From Pelodera strongyloides (Eukaryota; Nematoda; Chromadorea; Rhabditida; Rhabditidae), in contig JAANDG010000327.1 of assembly GCA_036852015.1 (NCBI GenBank), positions 100,452 through 164,451 on the forward strand: 64,000 nucleotides of DNA, in the 5' to 3' direction. Under the pieces are notes generated by a model. The model was not told the origin of the DNA, searched no databases, and saw only the letters and a list, made by a program, of their open reading frames with translations. This document shows positions 24,432-35,695 of the stretch, in pieces; positions within the stretch are counted from its first letter, which is position 1, and every line of letters begins with the position of its first letter. A program made the translations under genes and the position numbers.

Positions 24432-27186
24432 ATGCGGCTGATCGTTCTTTTTGTCGGCCTGCTGGCAGTTGCCCTTGTTAGCGCTGAGACTGATGTGAAG
24501 ACTAAGGTAAGATATATTATTACAGTAATATTTATATTACTCTTAATAATTAGAATTAGACTTATTAAAGCAATTTGCATGACTTTGAGCTCTGAAACTG
24601 ATGTGAAGACCAAGGTGAAGGATGTAAGCGCATTACCTTGCAGCTGCAGCTCATGAACTTATGAACTACGACATGGTGTAGACGAAAATTGCTTGATACG
24701 ATGTAAACCATGAAACTTAACGCGAAGCTTTGCACTATGGTCCGTTGATGTGCGCCAGTGGTGCGCCATTTGTTTACAATTCCACTTGGCGCCCCCACAT
24801 AACACCCCCTGGCGCACATAGAATCTGAAGAAATATTCAATAGGTTATAAAAATAAGGTTATCGGTATTTAGCAGCAATTCTGAATATTTTATTTGCTAT
24901 TCATACAACACTGTTTTCTTTCCATTAGCATTAGGTACAATAAGTGGCTATCCTTAGTGGCTAATCGTTTTATAAATATGCATTCTGTGCAAATGACATA
25001 GCCTATCGTAGTTTTTGACACCCGCACTGGACGACCATGCAGCTCATGAACTTATGAAATACGATATAGTGTAGACGAAAATGCTTGATACGATGTAAAC
25101 CATGACACATTTATCTGGAGATAAACAATGCATACTTCTAAAACATAACTTTCAATATGACGATTTAGCATGTGAAGTTGGAAGTTAAGTCCACCACTGC
25201 CACGGAAGTCCCTACAACTGAGGCCACAGTAGAGAAGAAGGAGGAAATTGTTGAGGTACTGTAATTCTAAAGTTTCCTGAAATTTCCTGAGGGCCTGAGG
25301 TACGTTATTTCCTGAAATTCAAATTTCATAACCTGACTCATGTTATAATCAGGTTTATCTTTACTTGTACAAAGTCATTTATTTCTTTTACGCTATATAT
25401 CAGACTCCTTGTTTTCTTCTGTCGCTCAAAATCATGGCACTGAAGAATCAGCCAGTTCTTTTTTGTGTTATAGCTTGAATCTCACTATTATTCACATTTT
25501 TTAGATTATTATTGTAATAATGAATTGTCTTCCTTTTTTATACATACCGTAGATGAACCGATAAAATACGTTTAGAAACTCAGTTGCATAAGTTTAGAAG
25601 CAAAGTTTATGGTTGCCACTGTCTTACAGTCATTGACGATGATAAAATTAAGTTTAATAGTTTGTTATAAAAATTAATTTTAAGGACAAGAAAACGGAGG
25701 AAGAACCTAAAGAGAAAACTGAAAAGAAGGAGACAGAAGAGAAGAAAGAGACCACCGATGACAAGGTATGCCTTCTGATATACATAAAAGCACAAAGGGA
25801 GAAATTCCTCCGCGTCCTTTAGAAAATGTTCCAGATATTTATCTGATTAGAAATGTAATGCTTTGAATGTTTTTCGTTTGTCAGTTTGTTCTTTTTTTGG
25901 TCACTTAGCGAAATACTGGCCGGTTTTTGCAATACATAATGACCAGCATTCTGATGCAGAATAGGCAAATGCACATAAATCAGAATAAAAAAACGAGCAA
26001 TCTTCGAGCAAAGTATCATAAATACGTAAGAATTCTGCTGTCCACGATGCGTTCAAAAACCAGCCGGTGTTTCGCTTTAAAAAAATGTTAAAGATATTCA
26101 ATCTGATTACAAACAGATTGTCAATGCTTTGAGTGTTCTTCGTTTGTCAATTTGTTCTTTATTAGTTGACTTGTTTCTAATATGTTTCAGAATGCCGAGT
26201 CGAAAGTGCTCTCCCGCGCCAAGCGTCAGTGTTGCTTCGCGCAGCAAAACTCTTGCTGCAACCAACAGCAACAATCTCAGTGCAACTGCGTGGCTCTACA
26301 GATCCAGGTGAGATTTTTGAGACATTTTTTTTATTCTATATCATTCTGTTCTACCATTTTATTGATTACTTGAATCGAATAGTCCACCTGATTTAATTTG
26401 TGTTTTTTAGCTGTTTTCTTCTATTTACCCAGGTTTTTTCAAGATAAATTTTGACTACTAATTATCTAATAACACTTATTCTTTGCAAATTAGGTTCAAC
26501 AATGTGACTGTGCCAATATGCTGCAACAACAGTGCGGATGCAGCGTGCAGAATAACGGATGCAATTGCCCGCAACTTCAGCAGCAGTACACCAGCTGCGG
26601 ATGCGGAGCTCTGAGCTACCAGGTATTCTAACACGAGCAGGCTTTTTTGATTTATCGCGGATATGGCTTTTTTTTCAAATCTGTAGGAAAAATTATTAGA
26701 AACTCACTTCTTCAAGTTAAAATTCCATTCCTCAAGTTTCAAGTTCAAGACTTTTCGCGACAACTTAATCTCTTTTCTTTTAGGTGTCCTGCAACCAGTG
26801 CCAGCAACAACAACAGTGCGTACCACAGTGCATGCCATCGTGTCAGCCTTCATGCGTACAGGTAATAATTGTTTTCGTATTATACCGATATAAAATAAGC
26901 CTATGCGAAGGTGCCTTCTTTTGATTTTATATTGATGTTGCTGAATTTGATGTCCCTCGATAGCAATCACATCAGCAAATTTTCGTCATTCAACACCAAA
27001 TGCATAATTTTTCAGCAACAACAACAGCAGCAAATCATCATCGTGCAGCAGCAACCACAACAACAACAATGCGCGCCTTCGTGCATGCCCTCGTGCCAGC
27101 CTCAGTGCGTCCAACAGGTAATTATCAAATAAGAGTTACCAGAACCTTTGACCAGTCGGTGGTGTAGTGGCTAGCGCTGTTGCTCA

Positions 27187-27248
<62 letters not shown>

Positions 27249-30200
27249 CTGCAGGGACCCGCTCGGGGCCCTGAAGAACAGTCCTATCTTTAACCTTTTT
27301 AACCTTTAACTCATTCTCACCAAGAACTATCAATTTTCCAACGTGTGGAAGCTGACCATACCTCATATTAGAAGAAATACTACAAAATTATGCGTTCGAA
27401 AACAGTAAGAATCCTGATATTAGAGTATATTCAACTTTAATACTTACAGGCTTGTGCTCCCGCTTGCCAGCCCCAGTGTACACCACAGTGCGAGCAGCAA
27501 CAACAGCAGCAAATTATCATCGTGCAACAGCCGCAACAGCAACAGTGTGCTTCTCAGTGTATGCCAACCTGTCAACCCGTATGCGTGCAACAGGTCAGAT
27601 TATTTAAGCTTTGAAGATTTGAATTGCATTATGGTCACCGGTTGGCCTAAAATTGGCCATGATGTCTTGCTCTGCAACTTTCTCATGCGCCGTCCGTGGA
27701 TACAGTTGATATAATACTTTATCTTTTGCCAGCCTGAAACACTCATCACAATAAAATATTCTGCAGGCATGCGCCCCGGCCTGCCAGCCCATGTGCGACA
27801 ACCAGTGCGTCCAGCAACAACAGCAGCAGATCATTGTTGTGCAACAGCCCCAGCAACAACAGTGCGCCCCATCGTGCATGCCCGCGTGCCTGCCAACTTG
27901 CACTTCGGTAGGCCTTTTGTTGTGAATGAGTAGACACCCGGTGAGTAGATCTTGAGTAGACACCCGGTAGCTAGGTTTGAAAGGTGTCTTGTGAATCTTT
28001 AATTTTGCATTATGCTCTTCGTGGAATCGCATCAATATAACAATAAGGCGACGCGAAAAAAAAACATGTAATGAGCCCATGAGCAGGTAGCAGGTGACGT
28101 AAATAAGCTCCAGATTTTTTTATATTTATACAAACATTATAAATTTAGTGCGGAAACAACTGCAACCAGCAACAACAGCCGCAGCAAGTCATTGTTGTGC
28201 AGCAACCCCAGCAGCAACAGTGCGCTTCATCCTGCATGCCCTCGTGTCAACTATCTTGCGTCCAACAGGTAATCGAAAGGCTATAACTAATGAATAAGCT
28301 TTCCTGACGACTATAATGCCATGAAAAGGAAACTCACAGCAATATAATTACTTAGTACATGAGTCGTATTCGAGCATTTTTTGCAACACTGATGTGATTC
28401 AAATAATAAATTAAATTTAGGCCTGCGCCCCAGCCTGCCAGCCCATGTGCGACAATCAGTGCGTGCAGCAACAGCAGCAGCAGATCATTGTTGTGCAGCA
28501 GCCACAACAGCAGCAGTGTGCCTCATCGTGCATGCCCTCGTGCCAGCCATCTTGCGTCCAACAGGTAATTAGCATATATTAAATCACAGGTATCATCAAC
28601 CAGACGGTTATCGCCGCCTGATGCGACCGCACAGGCGATACTACGAAAAATGGACATATATGAAATATCTGAAGCGTATCTTCCATATTTTATGCGAGAC
28701 TGGACTGCCTTGTGTCGCGAAAAGTTGCTCTACTTTTACCAAAAGCCTGGAACGTATTTTAATTTTCGTACAGTTAAACCTTTATCTTTTATATAATAAC
28801 ATAAGATATCATAAAATAAAACTTGCAATGACTACCTCATTGTCCTTTCCTAGTAGCTGCTTCACAGCCGACAAGCTGCCTAATTTAATTGCTTTAGGCC
28901 TGCGCCCCAGCCTGCCAGCCCATGTGCGACAAGCAGTGCGTCCAACAACAACAGCAGCAAATCATTGTTGTGCAACAGCCCCAGCAACAACAATGCGCGC
29001 CCGCATGCCAGCCTCAGTGTACCCCGCAATGTGCGCAGCAGGTAAATTTTGAAACCTTGGAAATTTTTTTACCTGATTGCATGCTGGTTTAAATAGTAGG
29101 GCAGAGACGTTCATAAGCTGCGGATTTTTATATTTGTATTGGCAGCTGATTGTAGTTGTTGTGTTATCTTCATAATGGCAACGAATTGCATTGCAGCAGA
29201 TTTTATAGACGCATGTTGTTTCAGCAGCAGATTTGTGTTGCCGCATGCGAGCCTTCATGTCAGTCGTCCTGCAACCAGAATGCCCAATGCGTGCAAGCTT
29301 GCCTTCCATCATGCGAGAACTCGTGCGTACAGCAGGTAAACTTACATTATATTCCTCAGCATATGTTGAACATACCGTCAGATACCACAGGTACTAGTTG
29401 TTAGTAAAAGTTGGTAGTTGCGAAGGTCTACTTATTCAATATGGCCCTAATTAATACTAATGGTATTTCTTTTTTTTTTAGCAACAACCCGTCGTTGTGG
29501 TTCAGCAACAAAACTCGTGCCCCTCACCCTGTCAGCCATCTTGTCAACCGTAAGTGTATTTATTTTTCAATTTTTATATAAATACCAGTCGGCTACCGCC
29601 GCCTGAGGCGTCTTTCCAATATTCGCTGATGGTCGCTATGTTTCACTGGGCTATATCTATAAGTAGAGGCAACTCTTTCTCGCAAGAATAGTTTCCTGGG
29701 GAAAGAACTTAGTTTCTGTTGACTATATTTCTCCTAAATTGTCTGCAACTTGCTCTACTCTAGGACATCGAAAAAATTGCCAAAGCCTAAAAGCAGCTTA
29801 ATATCGCGTGGCTGATACGCCGCAATGTTTCGCCGCAATGTATCCAAAGAGTCTCCAGTCTTTTTTTTTCTTTTTGAAACCCATACCAATATTGAACACG
29901 GGTTAGAACTTAGTTTCTGTTGGCTATATTCCTCCTAAATTGTCTGCAACTTGCTGGACTCTACCTCTACAATATCGAAAAAATTTCAAATCCTAAAAAA
30001 AGGAATGTGCCTGGATGATACGTCGCAATGTTTCGCTGGGCTATATAAGTTAGAAGCAAACATTTGTCTGAAGGAAATGGTTTCACTTTTGTTATTTTCC
30101 TTTTGAAACCTACACCAATATCAAACACGGGGATATAACTTAGTTTCTGTTGACTATATTCCTCCTAAATAAGGACCGGCGCCACGGGGAACATCAAGTT

Positions 30201-33200
30201 GAGCACACATCGATGCCATTGACAGGGAATTATTATAATTGCGAATATGCTTCTTGAATTGCATGGAACAGGGATCTCGGCCTACTTGCCGCACAATCGC
30301 TCGAACGATACCCCGCAAGCATTCTGTATATGGCAGCCTTTGTAGCGTTCACTGGGCGTTCCGCAGTGGAGGTGCCCTGCAGTGGGTGTTCTTTGAACTC
30401 TATCGCTCGGCATGTACTCCGCGCCCTTGGTGTACATGCAAACTTTTGTGTGGTGCTCATGTGAGCGCTCCACAATGGCGTTGCACAGCAAGTGGATGTT
30501 CCTTGAACATTATCGCTCGTCCGATACTCCGCTTCCTTGGAGTATAATGCAACATTTTGTGTGGCATTCGTGTGTGCAATCCGCAATGGCGTTGGTGAGT
30601 ATATGCAGTGAGTTGAGTATATGCAGTGAGTATATGCAGTCTGTGAGTGCGTAGCTCAGGGCTGGATTCTCGTAGGTTGCTCAAGGTGAGGATAACCTCA
30701 CGTTGAAAGGCAATATGGAAAATTTTTGTAAAATAAGAGTAAATAAAGCATTAGACGAAAAAGCGTGATTTCAAGTTTTCAAAATTGGTCGTTCATTGAG
30801 TTTTGTGCCGTGAGTGTTCCTTGAACCCTTTGTGCCGCAGAAACGCCCGAACGATACACCACACATATTCCACATATGCAGCCTTTTTTGGACGTTTGTG
30901 AGAGGGGCGCTCGGGAAGTGAGATGGCTCAGTGCACGGGAACGTGAACTACTGAACCAATCCTACAACCTGAGCGTAACGCACATCATCCAAACACACAA
31001 TCAATCAAACAAACAAACAAACAAACAAAGCTCCCAGCTTTATATAATAAGATCATTATAGTCGTTCAATAGACAGCGCAGCGTTTGGCGCCTCTTTATG
31101 TTCTGCGGAAACAATAGTCAGTTGCTACCTTCCCATGTTTTATATGCAAATTGATGCTTACCTCGTGCCGCGAACCGAATGCACAAAAATAAGGGAAGGC
31201 AGTTGAGCGGATACTTTAGAACCACATGTCCTACACCTTTAAATAACAAAATCTATTCTTTTCAGTCAATGCGTGCAGCAGTACTCGATCTGCTCGTCCG
31301 CTTGCCAGCCTTCGTGCCAATCGTCCTGCGGTGGAAATCAACAGTGCGTGCAGGCCTGCCTCCCCTCCTGCGAAACATCGTGCGTCCAGCAACAACAACC
31401 ACAAGTAAGAAATATTATTCTTGCACGCTGCGAACAATACCGGTAGCAGCAACAAAACAAATATTGTACTGATGAGTCCAAAGGAAAGGTGCATACATAT
31501 TTTAGGAACGGTACGTATTTTTGGAACGATACGGAAAATTATATTAATCTGCTTGTATTTACAATTCATGAACTTTGGCTCAGGGCTGCCATAAAGTCCC
31601 TTGTATCGTTTGCACTCACTTTGGCATATATATTTCCAATATTGATTGTTTCAGGTCATTGTTGTGCAACAACAACAACAGCAACAACAGTGCGTCCAGG
31701 CATGCCAACCACAGTGCACCCCGCAGTGCGTGCAACAGGTCCGCAACTGTTTTATCTAATGATTTCTGGCCGCGTAAATCACATAGAAGCTAAATCATCA
31801 GACAGAAAAAAGCTCTTATGAAATGATATTCTGGAAAATCTAGTAACGCGAAATTGTAACGCGAAAACTCTTTTTCTCGATTCACTTCTTTGAGTTGTTT
31901 TCTTTTGGTGCACGTGTACTACATTCTCTGAGGCGCAGACGCTTGCATAGCTATAGCGCAATTTGGAGTGCAGCTTTGCTTTTATACGCGCGCGTAGTTA
32001 TCCGCAACCCGCGCAGTTACCTGCGCGGATAGATGGAGAACAATACAGGTAAAGTTAGTTACCGCGCAGCGCAGCAAGGCAACCCCCGCAAAAGTTTTGC
32101 AGCTGCGCACCCGGTTGTCGAAGTATGGTGCTCGTTTTGAATATTTTAACATACGGAGCGAAACTCTTTCTTTTGTAACAAAGACTAATTTCAGCAAGCC
32201 ATCTGCGTGCAGGCTTGCCAGCCTTCGTGCCAGTCGTCATGCGGTGGAAACCAGCAGTGCACACAGACATGCCAGGTATTTTGATGTGCTAGTGTTGATT
32301 GCTCTGGTCGCTAAGCGCCCGGGCGCGCGCACGTTTTACCGCGCGTTGCAGTGTCGCAGGTGTGCACCGGGGACAAGCTGTGCGCGCGTCCGCGCGCTTA
32401 TAGCTTCGGGAAGCGAAAACTTTTCCGCAAAATGCAAATGTTAACTTTTTAAAGGTTTTTTGGTGCATGTTATTTTATACAAAAACTTTGTTTATAAAAA
32501 AAAAACAATTTTGTAAAAAAAACTCAAATTGTTTCAAGTTTCAATTTTTGTAATTTTAGAATTCGTGTGAAAATTCTTGCGGTAGCCAGCAGGTGATCGT
32601 CGTCCAAGCGCCTCAACTGTGTGGTTCCTCGTGCCAGGTAATTAGAATAAAGATAATTATACAGCAATTACAAGGCTACCGTATAATTAGGCAATTATCC
32701 CAAAAAAATTTAATGGTGGGTTTTTCTAAACTTTCAACGTGAGATTATTAGAGCGATTTTATTATTGTTGTTCGATGGTTTGCTGATTTTATTTTGTGTT
32801 GTAGGACATGTCTATTCGATCTCTCTCCCTATCTCTTGCATTTCCTATCTCTCTACTTCTCTCTTTCTCTCTCTCTCTCCGTCTCTTTGACCAAAATCTA
32901 GTTCCACTTCGTAATAGCAGAAGCCTAGGCAATCAAAAGCGCGTCTCGCTTAGTCGTTCGACTAGAAAAACAAATAATTAGGACAACACGCCGTCTTCAG
33001 TACGCTCAGTTTAGAAATCGTAAACCGTTCACTCGCGTATGCGAAAATCAACACAGCACGCGCGTTCAATGCTAGAAAGGGCACGGACCACCAACTGAAG
33101 GGTTATTACGAGAGCTCAAAGTTAGGGAATGAGAATTTAGTAGAAAAAGTGGGAAGATCTGCCTATGGTTATTTTTAGAATTAGATTAATAGACGCTCAC

Positions 33201-35695
33201 ACTTTAATTGATAATAATTTTCCCCATTGGATACGGTACGGGTTTTCAAAACAAGCATAATATAATATCATGTTTATCGTTGAGTTCACGCATACAAAGC
33301 AGACTGGGTGTAAAGTAGAACAGTTCGCTTATTGTTAGCTAATTCAAGAAAACGCCTTCATGTATTGGACCATTTCATAATACGTTTTTTATGCTTTCAC
33401 TAGGTGGCTTTGTATGCAGTATGCTTTCAACTTTTGTTCCGAGTCTTTATTTGAAATCTAGCCCGTCCTTATAGTCCTATTATATTTTGTAAGTGCAAGT
33501 GTGTTTTATAACATATTCATAAACGATGTCCTTTATAACATATTCATAAACGATATCCTAAACCATAAGAATCTTAACACAAATAAAGCCCCTCAGAGCC
33601 CTTACCTTTTCGAGGGCCATTGTTTTTGTACTTGTCGCTGAGCGCTTCGACAATCATTCAAGTGGTTTTTGAGGACTTTCCTGGGACCTTTTTGGGCCTT
33701 CGGGGTCCGTATTTTTGGGATTTTCCCCCTTTTTCTCCCTATGATGGGACGGTTTATTTGCTAAGGAGGAGCGCGCCTAGAGTCCATAGGGCCACAAGCG
33801 CCTTGTTTGAACGAACAATGCAAATTCAGGATTGGTATAGGGGAAAATAGAGACTGAAGACTATTGCTAAGACTCTCAGGATGCATACTAATTATACGAA
33901 GTTGGGGGATTTGGAAAATTTATTAAAGGGAGAGGCCCACGAGAAAAAAATTCTTCCTCACTTTACTTGCACAGAATGTCCCGAATTTCAGAAAGGTTAC
34001 TGTGAAAACCGCATTTCTTTGCACCTAGAACTCACAGAGTTATTCCCCGGCAAACAGTTCGGCCAGGTACCGTAGTCAGGAAGGTTAAAATACGTTTTTA
34101 CGGTTTATATGCATCCATTAGCATTCTTTCTCCACATAATAGTTGCTAAACGAATGAAGAACATTGCTACCATTATAACAAAGCGTTTCTAATTAGCTTA
34201 ATACCCAAAAAGATCAAAAATTTATTCTGACTACGGTACCTGGCCGAACTGTTTGCCGAGGAATAACTCTGCGAGTTCTGGGAGTAAAGAAGTGCGGTTT
34301 TCACAGTAATATTTCTGAAATTCCGGACATTCTGTGCAAGTAAAGTGAGGAAGATTTTTTTCTCGTGGGCCTCTCCCTTTAAGGTTTTTTATGGACTTTG
34401 GGAATTGTTGCAATTTGACATGTGCTCTTTGCAGTGTAGGGTCTATATGACCAAGTTATTATGTTATGAGCTACGCATTAATACTAGTAACGATTAAAAT
34501 AGTATCGTGTCACCCAGTATAGGCTTATAAACAGTGCTGGTAGAAATTATCCCACAGATGCTCATGGTTGAAATACAAGCTTTAGATTGTTTTGGTTATA
34601 TAAATATAATGTTTATAAGTAATATTATTGCAGGCCCCTCCAGTGATGCAGTGCGTGCCACAGTGTCAGCCCGCTTGCCAGCCGGCTTGTATCGCCCAGC
34701 AACAGGCAAGCAATTAGAATTATCAATTAATTAGCGAATCAAATAATTAACAAATAATTACAGTAATTAGCATATGTGTTGATTACTGGAGATTATATAC
34801 CAGCGTAAGGAGACAACTAAAATGAAACCTACATACTTCTTATTGAAGTTGTGAGTGGTATAGTGCTTCCACTCATTCAGTATTTTATTAGAAATATAAT
34901 TCGTAAAGGAATGTAAATATAAAAGTAACCTTTCTTATAAAATCTTAAGATAAAGGCGACCAAACACAAGCGAAAAACTTCCCCAGCTGAATAAGCTAAC
35001 TACATGGTTTGTTTGTATGTGTAGAGTGCTAATGCAGTGCGGGGAAGTAGAATTTCAGTTCTAGATTGTTTATTTATTTATTTATCTTAGAACTATTATT
35101 TCTAGAATTATTATTTTCCCCTTGGATTTGGGTCTCTCTATCTTATATGTTCTATTCATTGTTATAAGTTTGGTTTACGGTTTAGCAGATTCACGAATGT
35201 ACGTTGTTGTGTTTTGAAAGCTATCGTGTGTGTTTGTATCTTTTTTTGGTTACATATGAGTGACTGCATCTAGTGTGGGGTGTACTGTAAAGGAAACTGT
35301 TTTAGCAAAGCTTGATCAAGCTAAACTACAGTTAAATGGGGAGTATAGTAACGAAAATTATCATATTTCTATTCTCGGTTGCACAACGGGGTTTCAAAGC
35401 ATCTTTTTACAGCATCCTTATAATGTACAGAACAAGCCACAGAACAAGTTTCTGGCATCAAAGCAGTCTATACTTTGATGCCAGAAACACAAGAATACTA
35501 TGTTGTGGGAAATTATGCAATTTTAGCCTCATTAAATTTCAACCCATTTTTATTTAGACCTACGCCCAGCCCGCCGCGATCGTTATGTGTCAACAGTCGG
35601 GCGGCGGATGCGCATGCGGTAGCGGATATTCTCAGTGCATGCAGGGAATCTGCTGCTTGCGCAAGCGTCATCGTTTCGCCAAGAACAAACTGTAA
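24432..35695 (+). CDS. Secreted Cys/Gln-repeat protein, abu/pqn-like (20 exons)
   Basis: Likely an extracellular cuticle or pharyngeal matrix protein related to the nematode abu/pqn Cys- and Gln-rich family (inference). Exons: 24432-24506, 25169-25255, 25685-25765, 26191-26307, 26494-26622, 26784-26861, 27016-27117, 27450-27593, 27767-27907, 28149-28268, 28421-28564, 28898-29041, 29225-29335, 29482-29549, 31266-31404, 31655-31738, 32195-32275, 32560-32637, 34634-34705, 35558-35695; 710 codons in frame. Order: signal peptide (MRLIVLFVGLLAVALVSA), acidic Lys/Glu propeptide (exons 2-3), furin-type site RAKR before the first Cys-rich exon, then repeats of CxPxCxPxC with poly-Gln and IIVVQQPQQQQC blocks, and a basic end (CCLRKRHRFAKNKL). 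All introns but one are phase 0. Exons 8, 11 and 12 are 144 nt and near-identical in protein; exon 9 is 141 nt. The last intron uses a GC donor (CAG|GCAAGC). A TATA-like TTTTTATACTC lies about 40 bases before the ATG. Confidence 0.83.
24643..25108. repeat. Pair of about 70-bp direct repeats in intron 1
   Basis: GCAGCTCATGAACTTATGAA and the following sequence through TTGATACGATGTAAACCATG occur at 24643-24717 and again at 25038-25108 with few differences, about 395 bp apart. Confidence 0.8.
25907..26076. mobile_element. Family B TTAA element inside intron 3 of the Cys/Gln gene
   Basis: GCGAAATACTGGCCGGTTTT at the left and CCAGCCGGTGTTTCGCT|TTAA at the right, with a diverged left flank (CTTA). 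The interior matches the other family B copies (AAATACGTAAGAATTCTGCTG). Confidence 0.78.
27150..27300 (+). mobile_element. Possible tRNA-derived SINE with (CA)n insert
   Basis: GTCGGTGGTGTAGTGGCTAG looks like the A-box half of a tRNA; a 58-bp (CA)n tract (27189-27246) and a GC-rich block GGACCCGCTCGGGGCCCTG follow. It lies in intron 7 of the Cys/Gln gene. No second copy was found in the window, so the SINE call is tentative. Confidence 0.4.
28596..28800 (+). mobile_element. Dispersed repeat: CGCCGCCTGA head, TTTATATAATAA tail
   Basis: It begins ACCAGACGGTTATCGCCGCC and ends TTTTATATAATAA. Heads of the same kind occur at 29585-29615 (CAGTCGGCTACCGCCGCC) and, inverted, at 40758-40795; the inverted copy also has the tail at 40570-40583. 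This is a candidate SINE or short retroelement family, distinct from the tRNA-headed one but sharing its tail. Confidence 0.5.
29625..30175. repeat. About 230-bp tandem duplication in intron 14
   Basis: AACTTAGTTTCTGTTGACTA and the following TTCTCCTAAATTGTCTGCAACTTGCT occur near 29708, 29908 and 30137. The sequences between them (TTTCGCTGGGCTATAT, AATATCGAAAAAATT) are also shared, giving about 2.5 diverged units. Confidence 0.75.
30300..30600. repeat. Diverged tandem repeat, about 110-130 bp unit
   Basis: Blocks beginning GTTCTTTGAACTCTATCGCT (30389) and GTTCCTTGAACATTATCGCT (30499) share CAACATTTTGTGTGG-like and CCGCAATGGCGTTG-like segments. A third partial block starts near 30808 (GTGTTCCTTGAACC). 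All lie in intron 14. Confidence 0.65.
31001..31053. repeat. (CAAA)n tract and shared TTTATATAATAAGAT tail
   Basis: A CAAA microsatellite is followed by CCCAGCTTTATATAATAAG, the same terminal sequence as at 18891-18906. It is probably the 3' end of a short retroelement. Confidence 0.6.
32815..32887. repeat. CT microsatellite in intron 18
   Basis: An imperfect (CT)n tract. Confidence 0.8.
33927..34378. mobile_element. 452-bp TTAA-flanked foldback element, AGGGAGAGGCCC ends
   Basis: TTAA|AGGGAGAGGCCCACGAG at the left and CTCGTGGGCCTCTCCCT|TTAA at the right, with arms of about 150 bp. Each arm keeps a similar open frame outward to inward (TCTECPEFQK in both), so a short reading frame is present twice in opposite orientation. 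Whether that frame has meaning is unknown; arm homogenisation would preserve it by itself. It lies in intron 18 of the Cys/Gln gene. Confidence 0.85.
35448..35487. repeat. Hairpin with 15-bp stem in the last intron of the Cys/Gln gene
   Basis: TTTCTGGCATCAAAG, a short loop, then CTTTGATGCCAGAAA. It lies about 70 bases before the last exon. Confidence 0.75.
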
